In this document: in pieces, positions 1-10,999 of the stretch | How positions within the stretch are numbered: position 1 is the first letter of the stretch | How the letters are laid out: each line of letters begins with the position of its first letter | Assembly (NCBI RefSeq): GCF_025370935.1 | Contig: NC_133496.1 | Span: forward strand, 12,495,561-12,559,560 | Source of the DNA: Choristoneura fumiferana | Lineage: Eukaryota; Arthropoda; Insecta; Lepidoptera; Tortricidae | Length of the DNA: 64,000 bases | Direction: 5' to 3' | The notes under the pieces: model-generated | What the model was told of the DNA's origin: nothing | What the model saw: only the letters and a program-made list of their open reading frames with translations | Database searches by the model: none | Program-made: the position numbers and the translations under genes

Positions 1-478
1 GTTTACGTTTAAATAAGTATACCTATAAAGATATAAAGATCCATTATATTCGCATATTATAATACAAATCAAATTTATTAATTTATAGATTTTTAAACTA
101 AAAATATATCAAGCTATTAAAAAAAAATACAAAATTTAATTTTAAATTTTCAAAAATAATTTCAGTTAAGTAAATGCAAAAGCTTAGAATAATTTTAAAA
201 AATAAACGTGGCACAATAATTTGCATATTTTTTCTTGTCTTTTCTTACGAGTTCCTCTTACATTAACAGATTTTGATTAGGTTTGGCAGTTGAATTCAAA
301 TTCCGAAATTTTACTAATTTTAAAACGATTATGATTCAGTGTGTTAGACAATAAGGTCTCAGGTCCCAATTAATATCTAGTATGATTGGACAATTTGATT
401 CCTGACCCACCATAGAAATTATGATTGATTTTTGGCGTCTTTTGTATTTTTTATTTCAACTCCATTTTGTTACTTTAA

Positions 479-560
479 TGGTATCAGCAGTGGTGTAGGG
501 GTTATAGCACGCAGCACGGAATGCTGAGGACCTGGGTTCGATTCCCAATGTGTGTTCTTT
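479..560 (+). repeat. tRNA-like SINE head
   Basis: The stretch has a tRNA-like layout: an A-box-like GTGGTGTAGGGG near 489 and a perfect B-box-like GGTTCGATTCC near 535, spaced as in a tRNA, but it does not fold into a full cloverleaf and has no clean acceptor stem. Sequence after it runs into ordinary AT-rich DNA. I read it as the pol III promoter head of a tRNA-derived SINE rather than a working tRNA gene. The family differs from the SINE at 15955-16220. Confidence 0.55.
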
Positions 561-1542
561 CTTGTCAAGCAAAGCAATGTCACAATGACTTTTTCCATGA
601 AAAGGTTCCGCAGTGGGTCAGGATTCAGTTGGTTTGAGCGTACAGTCAAGTGCAACAATAAGTATCTATTCGAACCACTCAAAATATGTTACTACGGCCT
701 ATTGCGTCGGAATAAGAGTCTTTGGTACATATGTTTGAAACTTTGAACAAGTTCATATTTTTACACTTGACTATACTTACGTCACTATATTTATCAAAAT
801 CATTATTAGGTAGACTAAAAAAATTGGAACAGTTCACAAGTAAACAATATTGCCGAACATGACATTTATACGAGTTCATGTCAATAACAAGTCAATGAAG
901 TGTAGAATGTCAAAGAAATTACACATACTGCAAAATTAATTGCTTCTATGTTTCCATTATCATAAACACCTGAAGGAAATTTTTTATATTCTAGCAATTA
1001 ACGATAGCCATAATAAAGTCCTGATAACACAGCAACATGGCATTCATGCAGCACTGTGAAATATGCAGACTTGAAACATTTTTTTTTCAATATGTATACT
1101 TTGTTTCATTCTACATTTGAAATTTAATAGACATTTGTTGATTTCTATTACAGTCAAAGCACATACTTTACTAATATTATGAATTAGAAAATAACACTGT
1201 GCCTTCATGCTTAAACCATTGAACCACTTAAGATTAAATTCATATAGAAATAGTTTAAGACCCTGAAAAGGGATATAAGTTTGAAGCTGGAAAATTGCAT
1301 AGTTTCTGCAGGAAAGATAAGCAAATACTTCAGACATTGTCACGGGCAACAGCTACTTCGTAACTGTAACATGTGTTACTACTAGTATGTTTCACTGGAT
1401 TACTGGGAAACAAGCATGAGCTTAATGGTTAAATTTTTAAATTAAAAAAAAAACTGGGTTTCGCATTAACATTTTCATAAAAATAATCTCTTATATACAA
1501 ATTCAGTGCACATTCTCTTATGTCTATTAATAATGTCCGCTA
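561..1542. other. no gene seen; possible 3' flank of the ERGIC2 copy
   Basis: AT-rich sequence with only short open frames that match nothing I know. A run of nine T at about 1079-1087 would be a run of A on the minus strand and could be the poly(A) end of the retroposed ERGIC2 copy, but no polyadenylation signal sits clearly beside it, so this is a guess. Confidence 0.35.
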
Positions 1543-2702
1543 TCATTGTTTCACTATATCTAAAGGAACATTTAAATCTGACTGTACTAATAATGGATTA
1601 ACTTCAACCGGTCTAGGTTTAGCATCTAAAACATGCCTGTGGTTTAACAAGGTTGGAGCAGCTTTCTTAATAAAAGCGTTTCTCATAGACAAAACTATAG
1701 TAGTTATGAAACCTACAATGATGTAAATACCACCTATGATAGAAAACAGTCTTAGCATAAACTGGAGCAAATTCTCCCTTTCTTGATAAACATTGATCTT
1801 CAACGCTGCCATATCATATTTAAAGAATATCCCCGGAACACCATGTGACCCTTTTGAATGACTGATCGGTCTTTCTAGCTCTTTTACAGAATACTGGAAA
1901 GTTTGATCCTTCAAATGCAGTATCAACATCAGTGGAACAACTTCAACAAAATACTGATACAGCATGTTTTTTCGTCAGTTCGTTTCTCATCTCCTTCTAA
2001 CGGGTATATATATCCATTGGCCGGAACTGCCAAAGCTGAACCGGTTTATCCTGTGACTGAAGTTTTGCGGCGTATCACATCGACATCATGTTTAAATGTA
2101 TGTGGCCTCGTGGTAAGTGCAAGCTTTTGCTGCTGTTATATGGAAGTTGCCAGCAACTTTGTTAAGGATTAGGATACCATGAAGTCTGCAGGCATCTGGC
2201 CGTCGATTTGGCTTCGTTTTCTAGCCGGCACTGTCGCACGGACCGACCCATGCCCTTTTTTCACAGCAACTGCCAAATAGAGTGATACTCTTCCGTAAAT
2301 ATGAATTTAAGTATTTAACAGCATCAAAGAGTCCTGTTGCTCTGTGTCATTCGAACCAAGTATCTTCTTCAGTTAATTCACCAAAACCAAAAACGCTTTG
2401 TGACGTAGAATCTAAAAATATCGGGCCTAAGTTCGAACACGGCATTGCAACAGTTATATCGATGTTTATCCTTAATTTTCTCGTCCATGTCAGTGTCGGG
2501 TGAAAAACTTAAACAACCAAATTGCTATCAAAATAGTATGTTACTTCGCTTAAACTAACCACATTATAAAAGAAGAATGTGATAACAGAGAAACGTTCCA
2601 ACCAACCGGAGTACTGTCGACGTATTCTTCCGGTAATTTTTGAAAATGGCGTCCAGTTCCTTTACTTTGTCAATCAAATTCTTTTTTCTCTATACTCAGC
2701 AT
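1543..2702 (-). pseudogene. ERGIC2: ERGIC2 processed pseudogene
   Basis: ERGIC2 (yeast Erv41) is a membrane protein that cycles between ER and Golgi and helps load cargo into COPII vesicles. Read on the minus strand, pieces in all three frames follow the family in order: an N-terminal VKELDAF-like start and KLPEEYVDSTPVG (about 2610-2670), a membrane segment followed by SEVTYYFDSNL (about 2520-2570), LRINIDITVAMPCSNLGPD (about 2425-2485), FGELTEEDTWFE (2350-2385), KVAGNFHIT (about 2135-2165), YPLEGDEKRTDEK, and an open C-terminal part from 1965 with QYFVEVVP, HSKGSHGVPGIFFKYD and a second membrane segment. In-frame stops stand at 2347-2349 (TGA) and 2509-2511 (TAA), with frameshifts near 1965, 2100, 2490, 2600 and 2670. 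The whole coding length is colinear without introns, which points to retroposition. The tail after the last membrane segment is unlike typical ERGIC2. Confidence 0.85.
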
Positions 2703-2890
2703 TTTCTCTGCGTTACTTTCAGTAAAGAGTAATAAACTTAGAATAAAACTTATTTAACTAAATTTTGCAATGCACGCACAGTGGTTGACAATAGATACCT
2801 AGCCAACAGCAAGCGAGTTTGACTGACATTGACAATTGGACAAAGGTTTGTGACAGAAGGATCAAAATTTACTAGCTGCTAATAAGCTAG

Positions 2891-3042
2891 TATTAAAGTA
2901 AACGCATTTGTTAAGGGAAAATATATTGGAATAAAGACCAATCAACAATCAAAGAATAACAAGTCATAGCAACCGTACACAGATATAAAACACAGACTTC
3001 TATAAAGTCACTAGAAGACTCGTTACTGGAAGTACTTTAACA
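2891..3042 (-). repeat. 3' LTR of copia element 1
   Basis: Matches 7116-7260 over its whole length, with a 7-8 bp insertion in the region 2936-2946 and several single-base differences. The outer end reads TGTTAAAGTACTTCC on the minus strand. The divergence between the two LTRs agrees with the broken coding region: this is not a new insertion. Confidence 0.9.
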
Positions 3043-3049
3043 TTTCCTT

Positions 3050-6000
3050 GCCTTTTTCAAGCCAAACTGTTCACAAAGCTTAATCAATTTTGGCTTGTAC
3101 AGAGGCTTCGTGAATATATCAGCCAATTGTTCTGCTGTCGGTACTTGTTCAATGACTATATCATTTTCAGATATACACTGTCTGACATAGAAGTGTTTTA
3201 TTTTTATATGCTTAGTCTTCGATGCTGTACCGATGGAGGGTTGTATGCCAGTTTAATTGCTGATTCATTATCAATTCGCAAAGTAGGCGTGTCAATATTT
3301 ACTTTTAGATCTTGTAACAACCTTTTCAGCCAAATAATCTCTCGACTTGCTTCACTGGCCGCTACTATCTCCGCTTCGGTAGACGACAGTGCAACCGTGG
3401 TTTGCTTGGAGCTTCGCCAGGATATGGCCGATCCAGCATAAAGCATAACACTCCGCTCGTAGAGCATCCGCTTGTATCGTCACCACCGTGATCTGCATCA
3501 CTGTAGCATACAAGACGACTTTCGCCTTTTTTATACTCGAGTCCTGTATCGACAGTTCCTCTTAAGTATCTAAAGATTCTCTTTACTTGTTGAATATATT
3601 ATTTTGGTAGGGTATCTAGGCTTCTTGATACCACCCCAACTGCATATGCTATATCTGGTCTCGTTGCAACCATAAGATAAGCTAGAGATCCAACAGCTTG
3701 TCGGTATGGAAAATTTGACTGTTGATCAGGACATTCTTCTTTCTCCATTTCCTTTCGCATTTTATAATGGGTGTCCCAACAGCTTTGCAGTTACTCATCC
3801 CGAACTTGTCTAGCAATTTTTGAGTGTAAGCAGCTTGATGAACCTTAATACATTCATTGTTTTGTTCTATTTCGAGCCCAAGGAAGTAAGATGGAATTTT
3901 TGTCGTTATTTTAAATCGACCTTTCAATTCATTTTGGATGAAATCATCTGCCTCTTTCTCATCTGATGCAGCCAACAGACCGTCATCAACATAGAGCCCA
4001 ATTAGTATCTTATTTGTCCACGTTCTCGGACATAGACACAGGGATCAGCTTCACTCTGGATAAAACCAGATTCTATAAGAAAATCATGAATGCACTCATT
4101 CCAGCATTTAGGTGCCTGTTTAAGTCCATATAGGCTTCTTTTCAGCTTGCATACTCGGCCAGTTCTGTCATCAAAGCCGTCTGGTTGTCGCATATAAATT
4201 TCTTCTTTGACGGTACCGTATAGAAAAGCTGTAGAAACGTCAAACTGTCTAAGCGCTAATCCTTCATTTGCAGCAATGCTTAACAGAAGTCTTATTGTAC
4301 TCATTTTCGCAACTGGACTAAATGTCTGGTCATAGTCAATACCTTTCTTTTGATTGTAGCCAACAGCAACTAAACGTGCTTTGTACTTGTCGACTGTACC
4401 ATCAGGATTTCTTTTAATTTTAAATATCCATTTGCAAGGTAGTGCTTTCCGATTCTTAGGCAGGTTAGTTAATTCCCACGTCTGATTTTCTTTAAGGGAT
4501 TGTATTTCTTTGTCCATCGCTTCGATCCATTTATCTTTTTCAGGATTGTGTAAAACTTCTCGATATGAAGATGGTTCAGGAATGGATATAGCCTCGTTAA
4601 TGAACTGCTCGAAACTAAATCTTTGTGGAGGTTTAATCCGGCTTCGATCACGTAGTTGACGCTCGCCATGCACTGGCAAGTCTACGTTTTGTCGTGTCAT
4701 AACATTGGGATCTATATTATTTTCAACTGTCTCATCTTCTTCAAATGACTCATACTCTTCAACACTATCGTTTGTCTCTGATTGTGCTTGTGGATGATGT
4801 TCTTCATAAAAAGTTGGAGAACTCGTTGAAGGAACAGGTAGCTCGTAGATATTTGTATCAGGTTCAGGTATTTTTGAAGTTGTATCAGTCTTCTTTTTGT
4901 CTAGCAAAGATATCTCATCAACAACAATATCTCGTGATCTGATCAATTTGAGATTCTTCACATCAAATACTCGATATCCTTCATCACCATCATATCCGAT
5001 AAGTATCCCTCTTTCAGCCTTCCTGTCTAGCTTACTTGATCTCTTTTCTTTTGGAACATGTACGTAGCAATGACTACCATATATTTTCAAGTGATTTATT
5101 CTTGGCTTTTACCGTACCAAAGTTCGTGCGGTGACTTTCCTTCTATTGGAGTAGGTCCCGTTCTATTCAGTATGTAGACTGAAGCTTTGGATATCTCAGC
5201 CCATAAACCTTTCGGTATCTCATCATGAGCATGCATTAGTGCTCTTGTCATTTCTACAACCGTACGATTTTCGCGTTCAGAAGAACCGTTCTGTTGAGGT
5301 GTATAAGGCATCGTAAATCTTTGTCTTACCCCGAATTGTCTCAAAGTATTTCGTACTTGTTCGTTGTCGAACTCTCCTCCATTATCGGTGAGTAACTCCT
5401 GTACGACGTGTCCGCAAGTTTTAGCTTCAGCAAGAAAGTCTTTCAAGCATGCGTGAACTTCAGACTTGTGCCAGAAAGTAGATCCATCGATATTTTGAGT
5501 AGTTGTCTTTAAACAGAACGTAGTATCTACACTTTGAAATCGAGTATGGGAATGGTCCACATACGTCTGCGCTAATTTGTTCTCCAGATTTTGTAGCTCT
5601 TGGTCTCTCTCCGAACTTTTGCCTATGTGTCTTGCCAAAGACGCAGCCTTCACAGATATCTGTGGAACTTGAGTCTAGACTCACTCCTAGTTCTCTTTGT
5701 ATCAGTTTTGCTACATGTCTCTTATTCTGGTGTCCTAGGCGTTCATGGTAGAGTTGAAGATTTTGTGACGTTGTCAATTGGTTAATCTCAAGTTCTGGCA
5801 TAAGTGTTTTGACATTAAGTTTGTATAAACCGCCATACTTTCACGATTTCCGATTAAAACAACTTTGCCATCAATACTTATGTTGCATGACTGAGCATTT
5901 GACTGAAAGATGCTGTTCTTTAGCGTATCTTGCGCGGCTAGCACAGAAAATAAATTTCTCTTAATGCTTGGAACATACCATACGTCTTTTAAGGTTATTA

Positions 6001-7025
6001 ACTCCTTATGACCTTTTATGTCAGCTTCAATTTGAATAGAGCCTTTTCCTATGCATTCGATCACCTCTCCGTTCGCCGTCAATACATTACGCGATTCTCC
6101 GAAGTTTTCAAAAGATTGGAATATGTCTCTTCTATTTGTAAAGTGACTGGTCGCACCGTTATCGACATACCAAGTGTCTTTATCAGTGATTTGATTGTCG
6201 CATGCTAAAGCCAGGCCTGTCAACATCGCAATATTCGCAGCTTGCTTGGGAGGCTTAGGAGGTCTGCCATCCGCAATCCACTTCTGACATGATGTGACCT
6301 TGTGGAATCCCTCTCTACAATAATTGCATTTCCTTTTCTTAAATTTATCCTTACTTTTTCCTTTAGATCTCAGTACTAATGCTTCTTCGATGTTGTCCTT
6401 ACATCCACTCGTTAAAGCTCTTTCGTGCGCACACAACTGAGTCGTCAAATTTTCGATATTTCGATCACTCTTATTCATCAACAACCAGCTAGACTTAAAG
6501 TTAAAATATTTATCTGGAAGGGTATCCAAGATTTTGCAAATTAAAAGCATTTCCGGGAGTTCATTTCCATCAATTTCCTTGTTTAAGTCGTACCATATGT
6601 TTTTAAGTGTCGAGATGTGACTTGCCATATCATTATCTTCAAGTTGAAAGCGGAAAAACCTCATGCAAAGTTCATAGCTTCGATCTTCCTTTGCCCCATC
6701 ATAAAGACGATGTAGCTCTGTCCACATATCTTTCGACGTTCCACATCGAATTACCTTGTTTAAGGTTTCTTCGGTCATGTTGGTCGTAAGGATAAGCAAT
6801 GCATGACTGTCGAGACTTTTGGTACTTGTCCGAATCAGTCTTATATTTTAACAATTCCTCAGATGACGCCTTCGCCGCAGGCGGATCAGGCTTTGTCGCT
6901 ATACCTTGGATTATATCTAGCGTACCTGGTATGCTCCGCAATAGCAACGAAACTTTGTATTTCCAGGTTTGCCAGTTGGTACTACCTTCGAGTCGTCCAA
7001 TCTCGAATTTAATGTTTGAACCCAT
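3050..7025 (-). pseudogene. copia gag-pol remnant, frameshifted
   Basis: The polyprotein is spread over at least six open pieces. Gag starts at 7025 (MGSNIKFEIGRLEG) and shifts frame near 6790. The piece 6799-5774 carries the gag core, a zinc knuckle CX2CX4HX4C (CNYCREGFHKVTSC) and the aspartic protease motif VDNGATSH. 5801-5460 has the HX-H-CXXC pre-integrase finger and the first integrase aspartate (SADVCGP); 5653-5096 has TDNGGEF and the catalytic glutamate region. 5090-4002 holds the end of integrase and most of reverse transcriptase (KARLVAVGYNQ, FDVSTAFLYG, SLYGLKQAPKCW). The YVDD box sits just past the next break near 3990. RNase H is split: 3467-3204 has SSTEAE and DNESAI, and the tail with ADIFTKPL is in another frame at about 3050-3130. 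With so many breaks it cannot make a working polyprotein. Confidence 0.9.
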
Positions 7026-7103
7026 TTTCGTTCGATTTGATTGTTCCGCACTCTTTGAAAAAATAGACCGTTATCCGGTTTAAGCTTCAAATCTTATTTT
7101 TGC

Positions 7104-7115
7104 GCTCTGCTACCA
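7104..7115 (-). promoter_or_regulatory. primer-binding site of copia element 1
   Basis: On the minus strand this reads TGGTAGCAGAGC immediately after the 5' LTR. It resembles the TGGTATCAGAGC site of many copia elements, which pairs with part of initiator methionine tRNA to prime reverse transcription. The same sequence stands in the same place in copia element 2 (34882-34893). Confidence 0.75.
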
Positions 7116-7260
7116 TATTAAAGTAAATGCATTTGTTAAGGGAAAATATATTGGAATAAAGACAAATCAAAGAATAACAAGTCATAGCAACCGTACACAG
7201 ATATAAAACACAGACTTCTATAAAGTCACTAGAAGACTCGTTTACTGGAAGTACTTAACA
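7116..7260 (-). repeat. 5' LTR of copia element 1
   Basis: Second copy of the LTR at 2891-3042, 145 bp. It ends exactly against the assembly gap apart from one G, which suggests that the repeat itself stopped the assembly. Confidence 0.9.
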
Positions 7261-7261
7261 G

Positions 7262-7509
7262 NNNNNNNNNNNNNNNNNNNNNNNNNNNNNNNNNNNNNNN
7301 NNNNNNNNNNNNNNNNNNNNNNNNNNNNNNNNNNNNNNNNNNNNNNNNNNNNNNNNNNNNNNNNNNNNNNNNNNNNNNNNNNNNNNNNNNNNNNNNNNNN
7401 NNNNNNNNNNNNNNNNNNNNNNNNNNNNNNNNNNNNNNNNNNNNNNNNNNNNNNNNNNNNNNNNNNNNNNNNNNNNNNNNNNNNNNNNNNNNNNNNNNNN
7501 NNNNNNNNN
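7262..7509. other. assembly gap (248 N)
   Basis: Unresolved bases between the copia LTR and the non-LTR fragment. Nothing can be said about the content. Open frames that appear to run through it are artefacts. Confidence 0.99.
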
Positions 7510-8010
7510 AGACGTGCTGACGGTTCGGCAACTGTATATTCTAAGAACTGTCATGCGGAGCAGACATGCTCCCTTCGTCTGCCGTCTCCTCCAAGAAGAA
7601 GACGGAAACCTGTTTTTCGAAACCGTACGCTGCAAGACGTCATTTGCAAGAAGACAGCTCGCTGCTACAGATTGTAGATTATATAATAAAATTAATAAAG
7701 AGTTCCCTATAGATAAATTAAATAAATTTGAATGTAAACAGAAACTTAAGTGCTGGCTTAAAAACTAGACTATGAAAAAACAGAAAACATGTTATTGCTG
7801 TGATAATCTTTTTGGGTTACATATATTATTATTATTATTTTATTCACTGCAATGATTAGACTTGGGTATATTTAACTTGTGTATGTTAGTCAGCTACACA
7901 CTTACACACAACACACATGTTATGTATAATTCTTGCAACTAGATCTTATTATAGTTAAGATCTCAGACTTGTAAGTGCATGCGTGGTTTATTATCCAATA
8001 AATATTATTA
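7510..8010 (+). mobile_element. 3' end of a jockey/CR1-like non-LTR retrotransposon
   Basis: An open frame comes out of the gap and stops at 7768. Its peptide (LTVRQLYILRTVM, then FARRQLAATDCRLYNKIN, then FECKQKLKCWLKN) has the pattern of the very C-terminal end of jockey- or CR1-type reverse transcriptases, where an LYN(K/R)I box is followed by a basic FKxxLKxWL segment. After the stop there is about 240 bp of untranslated sequence ending in AATAAATATTATTACTATAAT (near 7995-8020), as expected of an AT-rich 3' tail. The 5' part is missing or hidden in the gap. Confidence 0.6.
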
Positions 8011-8019
8011 CTATAATAC

Positions 8020-9675
8020 AATCTAAATAAGCGTATCGTAAGCTTGTTGTAGGTGCGGTATTAACGACATCTATGGATAACTTAACAAATCAAATAATTT
8101 TAGAAAAAACATGAATGAATTGGTATTTAAACTATGAACAACATTAAGTTTATTTTAAATAACATAACAAACATTTTAAAAACATCAAAAAACTCCAAAA
8201 TTACATACAAAATATGGTGACACTAGCCCCATCTGTTATTTGATAGTTGAACTAATACTTTGATATGAAAAAATATTATTTTTAAAATGTAGGTTTAGAC
8301 AATAATTGTGTGAGACGTGAACAATAGTATTATTCTACATTTTATTAATGTATTTGTGCATAGTTAGTAAGTGTAGATTATTAAAATCTTATTTTTACGC
8401 TTTTCTCGTAAACGCCATGTCTCGATTACTGCATTCTTTGTTACGGGGGCGAAAGTTATATCTATGTCCCTGTATATCTTTGAGCAGACAATTTATCTTT
8501 AAAGACATCACAAAAACTTTGATTTTTGATAGTTATCGCGTATCGTGTTCCAAGTTTGTTGCTGTCTCAACATACCGGTACCCTGAAATAAATACCAAAG
8601 TCGTCCTTATTTAGTGGTTTGTTAAATTCCTTTGCGATTGCGAAACATTATTTTTATTCGCTTTTATGCCGCAATCTCGTTAGTAATGTCAAGTATTTAT
8701 TGAGATAAATCGTAGGACATTGTTAAGGATGAAAGGAAATTTCGTTTTAAGATCTTACGTAGGTATTTATAAACAAAGAGGTTCAAAGAATAACTATATT
8801 TGGGGCGGCCTATTTTAGAATTTTCCGCTCTAGAAATTTTACACCTGAAATGATATTGAGCTTAACTTAAATCAAACTATTGGATATCCGACATAAAAGT
8901 CTGGCCAAGTGTCGGTCCGCTCACTGCGGGGCGCAAATTTAAAAGTAAGGTACTTAATAATAGGTTAGTATTTCATAAGGTTTCTTTGGAAATAAAATTG
9001 ATTTCTAAGGATTTAATTTTGGACTTTTTTCTTTTTTATTGTGCTGTATACTGGTATCCAATCATTTGTCAAAAAAACGTTTCAACATAATATTCATTCA
9101 ACAAACAACGTTTCGCACCGTTTGTTTCATTTATTCATTACAAGTTGAAACCTCCACGTCATATCACAACTTTTGTCATCAAATATATACTTTATTCTTT
9201 GTGTTACCCTGAAAGTATTGATATTTAATATTTATTATTTATAACTCGAATCTTTGTAAGTACTCTTTCTACAGAGTGATTCGGGCGGGAGACGTGGGCA
9301 GAACTTACCGTACCGGATTCAGTTAGTGAATTAATAATATAACGTACTATTTTTTTGCTGCAAAACAATAGTAGATTGTTCAACAAGGGACTAAAATAAG
9401 TCATTATGGTTGTTTAGTCACTACGAAATGCGAGGAAATAAAACGACGTTCTACCAAAATTACATTTATTACTTTTTTACAACGCACGCTCATACGAGTA
9501 ATGGACATATGTACTAAATTCAAATAGAATAAAATTTGTTCCGCGGTGTTTTTAGTCTTTTTTTTTTGTAAAATGACGCTTGCAATTCTTGCATATTTAG
9601 CCAACAGATTCAAACTTGAAGACTATTATAAAACTAATTGGACTATCCATAATAAAATGAATTCAACCTTTATAT
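8020..9675. other. no gene or recognised repeat
   Basis: AT-rich noncoding sequence on both strands. Short open frames (longest 88 codons at 8348-8614) show no family features. Nothing supportable beyond background. Confidence 0.5.
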
Positions 9676-9678
9676 AAC

Positions 9679-9825
9679 GAGATGGACGGATGACCTGGTC
9701 GGATGACGGAGTCGCGGGTTCACGGTGGATGCAAGCCGCTTCCAACCGAGGCAACTGGAGGTCTATGGGGGAGGCCTATGTCCAACAGTGGACGTCCTAT
9801 GGCTGATATGATGATGATGATGATC
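9679..9825 (+). mobile_element. RTE-like non-LTR 3' end with GAT tail
   Basis: The + strand reads RWTDDL followed, after small breaks, by the words typical of the C-terminus of lepidopteran RTE-type endonuclease/reverse-transcriptase proteins (VYVQQWTS-like), then a stop and a (GAT)n tail at about 9808-9825. Sister fragments lie at 12987-13060, 14230-14388 and 15770-15949. Only the last 150 bp of the element is here; the fragment is a dead 5'-truncated insertion. Confidence 0.65.
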
Positions 9826-10280
9826 CTTAATATAATTAAATAGATTCTTATCGTAAAATCATTAATCGTGTTTCATGACGATAAATCTTTTTATTTTTAT
9901 TTTTTTGCAGAGACACAGTCACTAATAATGGCGATAATCCTCCATTCACATACACTGTAATTGGTTGTTTAGAGGTTTCCAAAGTAAATAAAAAATACTT
10001 TAGTCCCTAGGGACTAATAAGGACCTTTAGTCCCGATATGCAGAGATTAAAGTAATATTTTAAGAGCATAAGAAGTGAAAAAAGTATTAAATTATTTACT
10101 AAGTGCATGGTCGCTATGCCATTAAAAGTGTGGAGATCTTACTCACTCACTTGTGAACGATCCATTATCAATTACTGAGGGTTTAGGGTTGGTTCTGTTC
10201 ATGGCCGAATCGCCTGTATACCTACCTACATGCTACCATGTCGTATTTGTGTCGTCACAGTGTGTTTAGGTAATAACCTA
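9826..10280. other. no gene seen; GGGACTAA-rich stretch
   Basis: Noncoding. The words TTTAGTCCC and GGGACTAA recur near 10000-10040, and the segment 10050-10090 resembles 20040-20075 (TTAGAGCAT-GAAGTGA). These may be pieces of one old repeat family, but boundaries cannot be drawn. Confidence 0.3.
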
Positions 10281-10291
10281 ACCATCAAAAA

Positions 10292-10500
10292 GTACCCCCG
10301 ACTTCGTCACTTCAAAGTTCATTATCTCAAAAACTTTTGATGAAACATATCTAAGAACCATCGCCAGAAAACCTGATTTCAAATAAAAAAACCGCATTCA
10401 AATCTGCCCACCTTTAAGAGCTACGGTGCGTGCCACAAACAGACACACATAGCGCTCAAACTTATAACACTCCTGTTTTTGCGTGGGGGGGTTAAAAAAC
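10292..10500 (-). repeat. dispersed CCCCGACGCAAAAA repeat, copy 1
   Basis: Minus-strand copy of a repeat found at least six times in the window (20625-20870 minus, 30330-30530 plus, 46166-46470 plus, 48597-48970 plus, 49350-49480 plus). Shared blocks in order are a start like AACCCCCGACGCAAAAA, GAGGGGTGTTATAAG, TTTGACCGCTATGTGTGTC, TAGCTCTTAAACGGGTG, ACCGATTTGAATGCGGTTT and AGCGATGGTTCTTAGACAT. The first two blocks form a short hairpin. Class unknown. Confidence 0.7.
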
Positions 10501-10799
10501 TAAATGAAATGACAACATATTGTATCTTGGTATCTATAGTGCATATGCAGCTGTAATCTTGCGAATTTGGAACGACAATTTGTTTATATGGACACGTTAC
10601 TACTACATACAACAGGTCATTTACTTAATTTTTTTTACGTTTTTAAGTGTTTAGATTTAAATGGGTCCCACTGAAAAACAGCGTTGCAGCTTGCCGCAAC
10701 ATTATCATTATGTTATTCGTTTTTTTTTGCATTTGTTCTTTCCCTAATGTATTTTTCTGTGTATCGAATATGTGTATGTTTTTCTCTCTTTCTCTGTCG

Positions 10800-10990
10800 C
10801 TCTCTCTCCAGGGCCGTCTTTCATCTATTAGAGGCCCTGGGCACAACATGCTGCATTCGGTATCTAAACCTGATTTTCAGGTGAGAGTGGAGTAGCTATT
10901 GGTTATCTTTTGGTAATGGAGTAGAGACTCAGGGGCCCCAATGCATCGCGGAGCCCTGGGCACGTGCCCAGTGCGCCCCCTGGGAAAGAG
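10800..10990. repeat. possible degenerate MITE rich in GGGCCC
   Basis: CAGGGCCGTC opens the stretch after a CT-rich run, and the rest is unusually GC-rich for this window with GGCCCTGGGCAC, GGGGCCCC and a small palindrome CTGGGCACGTGCCCAG. This is the composition of CAGGG-ended hAT-type MITEs, but I could not find a matching right terminus, so it may be only part of one. Confidence 0.3.
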
Positions 10991-10999
10991 AAGTCTGTC

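Larger units (their letters stand above)
2891..7260 (-). mobile_element. degenerate Ty1/copia LTR retrotransposon
   Basis: A complete but decayed copia-superfamily element lying on the minus strand. Its 3' LTR is at 2891-3042 and its 5' LTR at 7116-7260. Just inside the 5' LTR, 7104-7115 reads TGGTAGCAGAGC on the minus strand, the initiator-methionine-tRNA type primer site usual for copia elements. A purine tract (minus strand, 3043-3058) abuts the 3' LTR. Gene order gag, protease, integrase, reverse transcriptase, RNase H is that of copia. The right flank is a single G and then an assembly gap, so a target-site duplication cannot be confirmed; the left flank is GCTAG. Confidence 0.93.

Noticed and set aside
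7229..7635. Open frames across the run of N
   Set aside because: The apparent coding length is made of unresolved bases.
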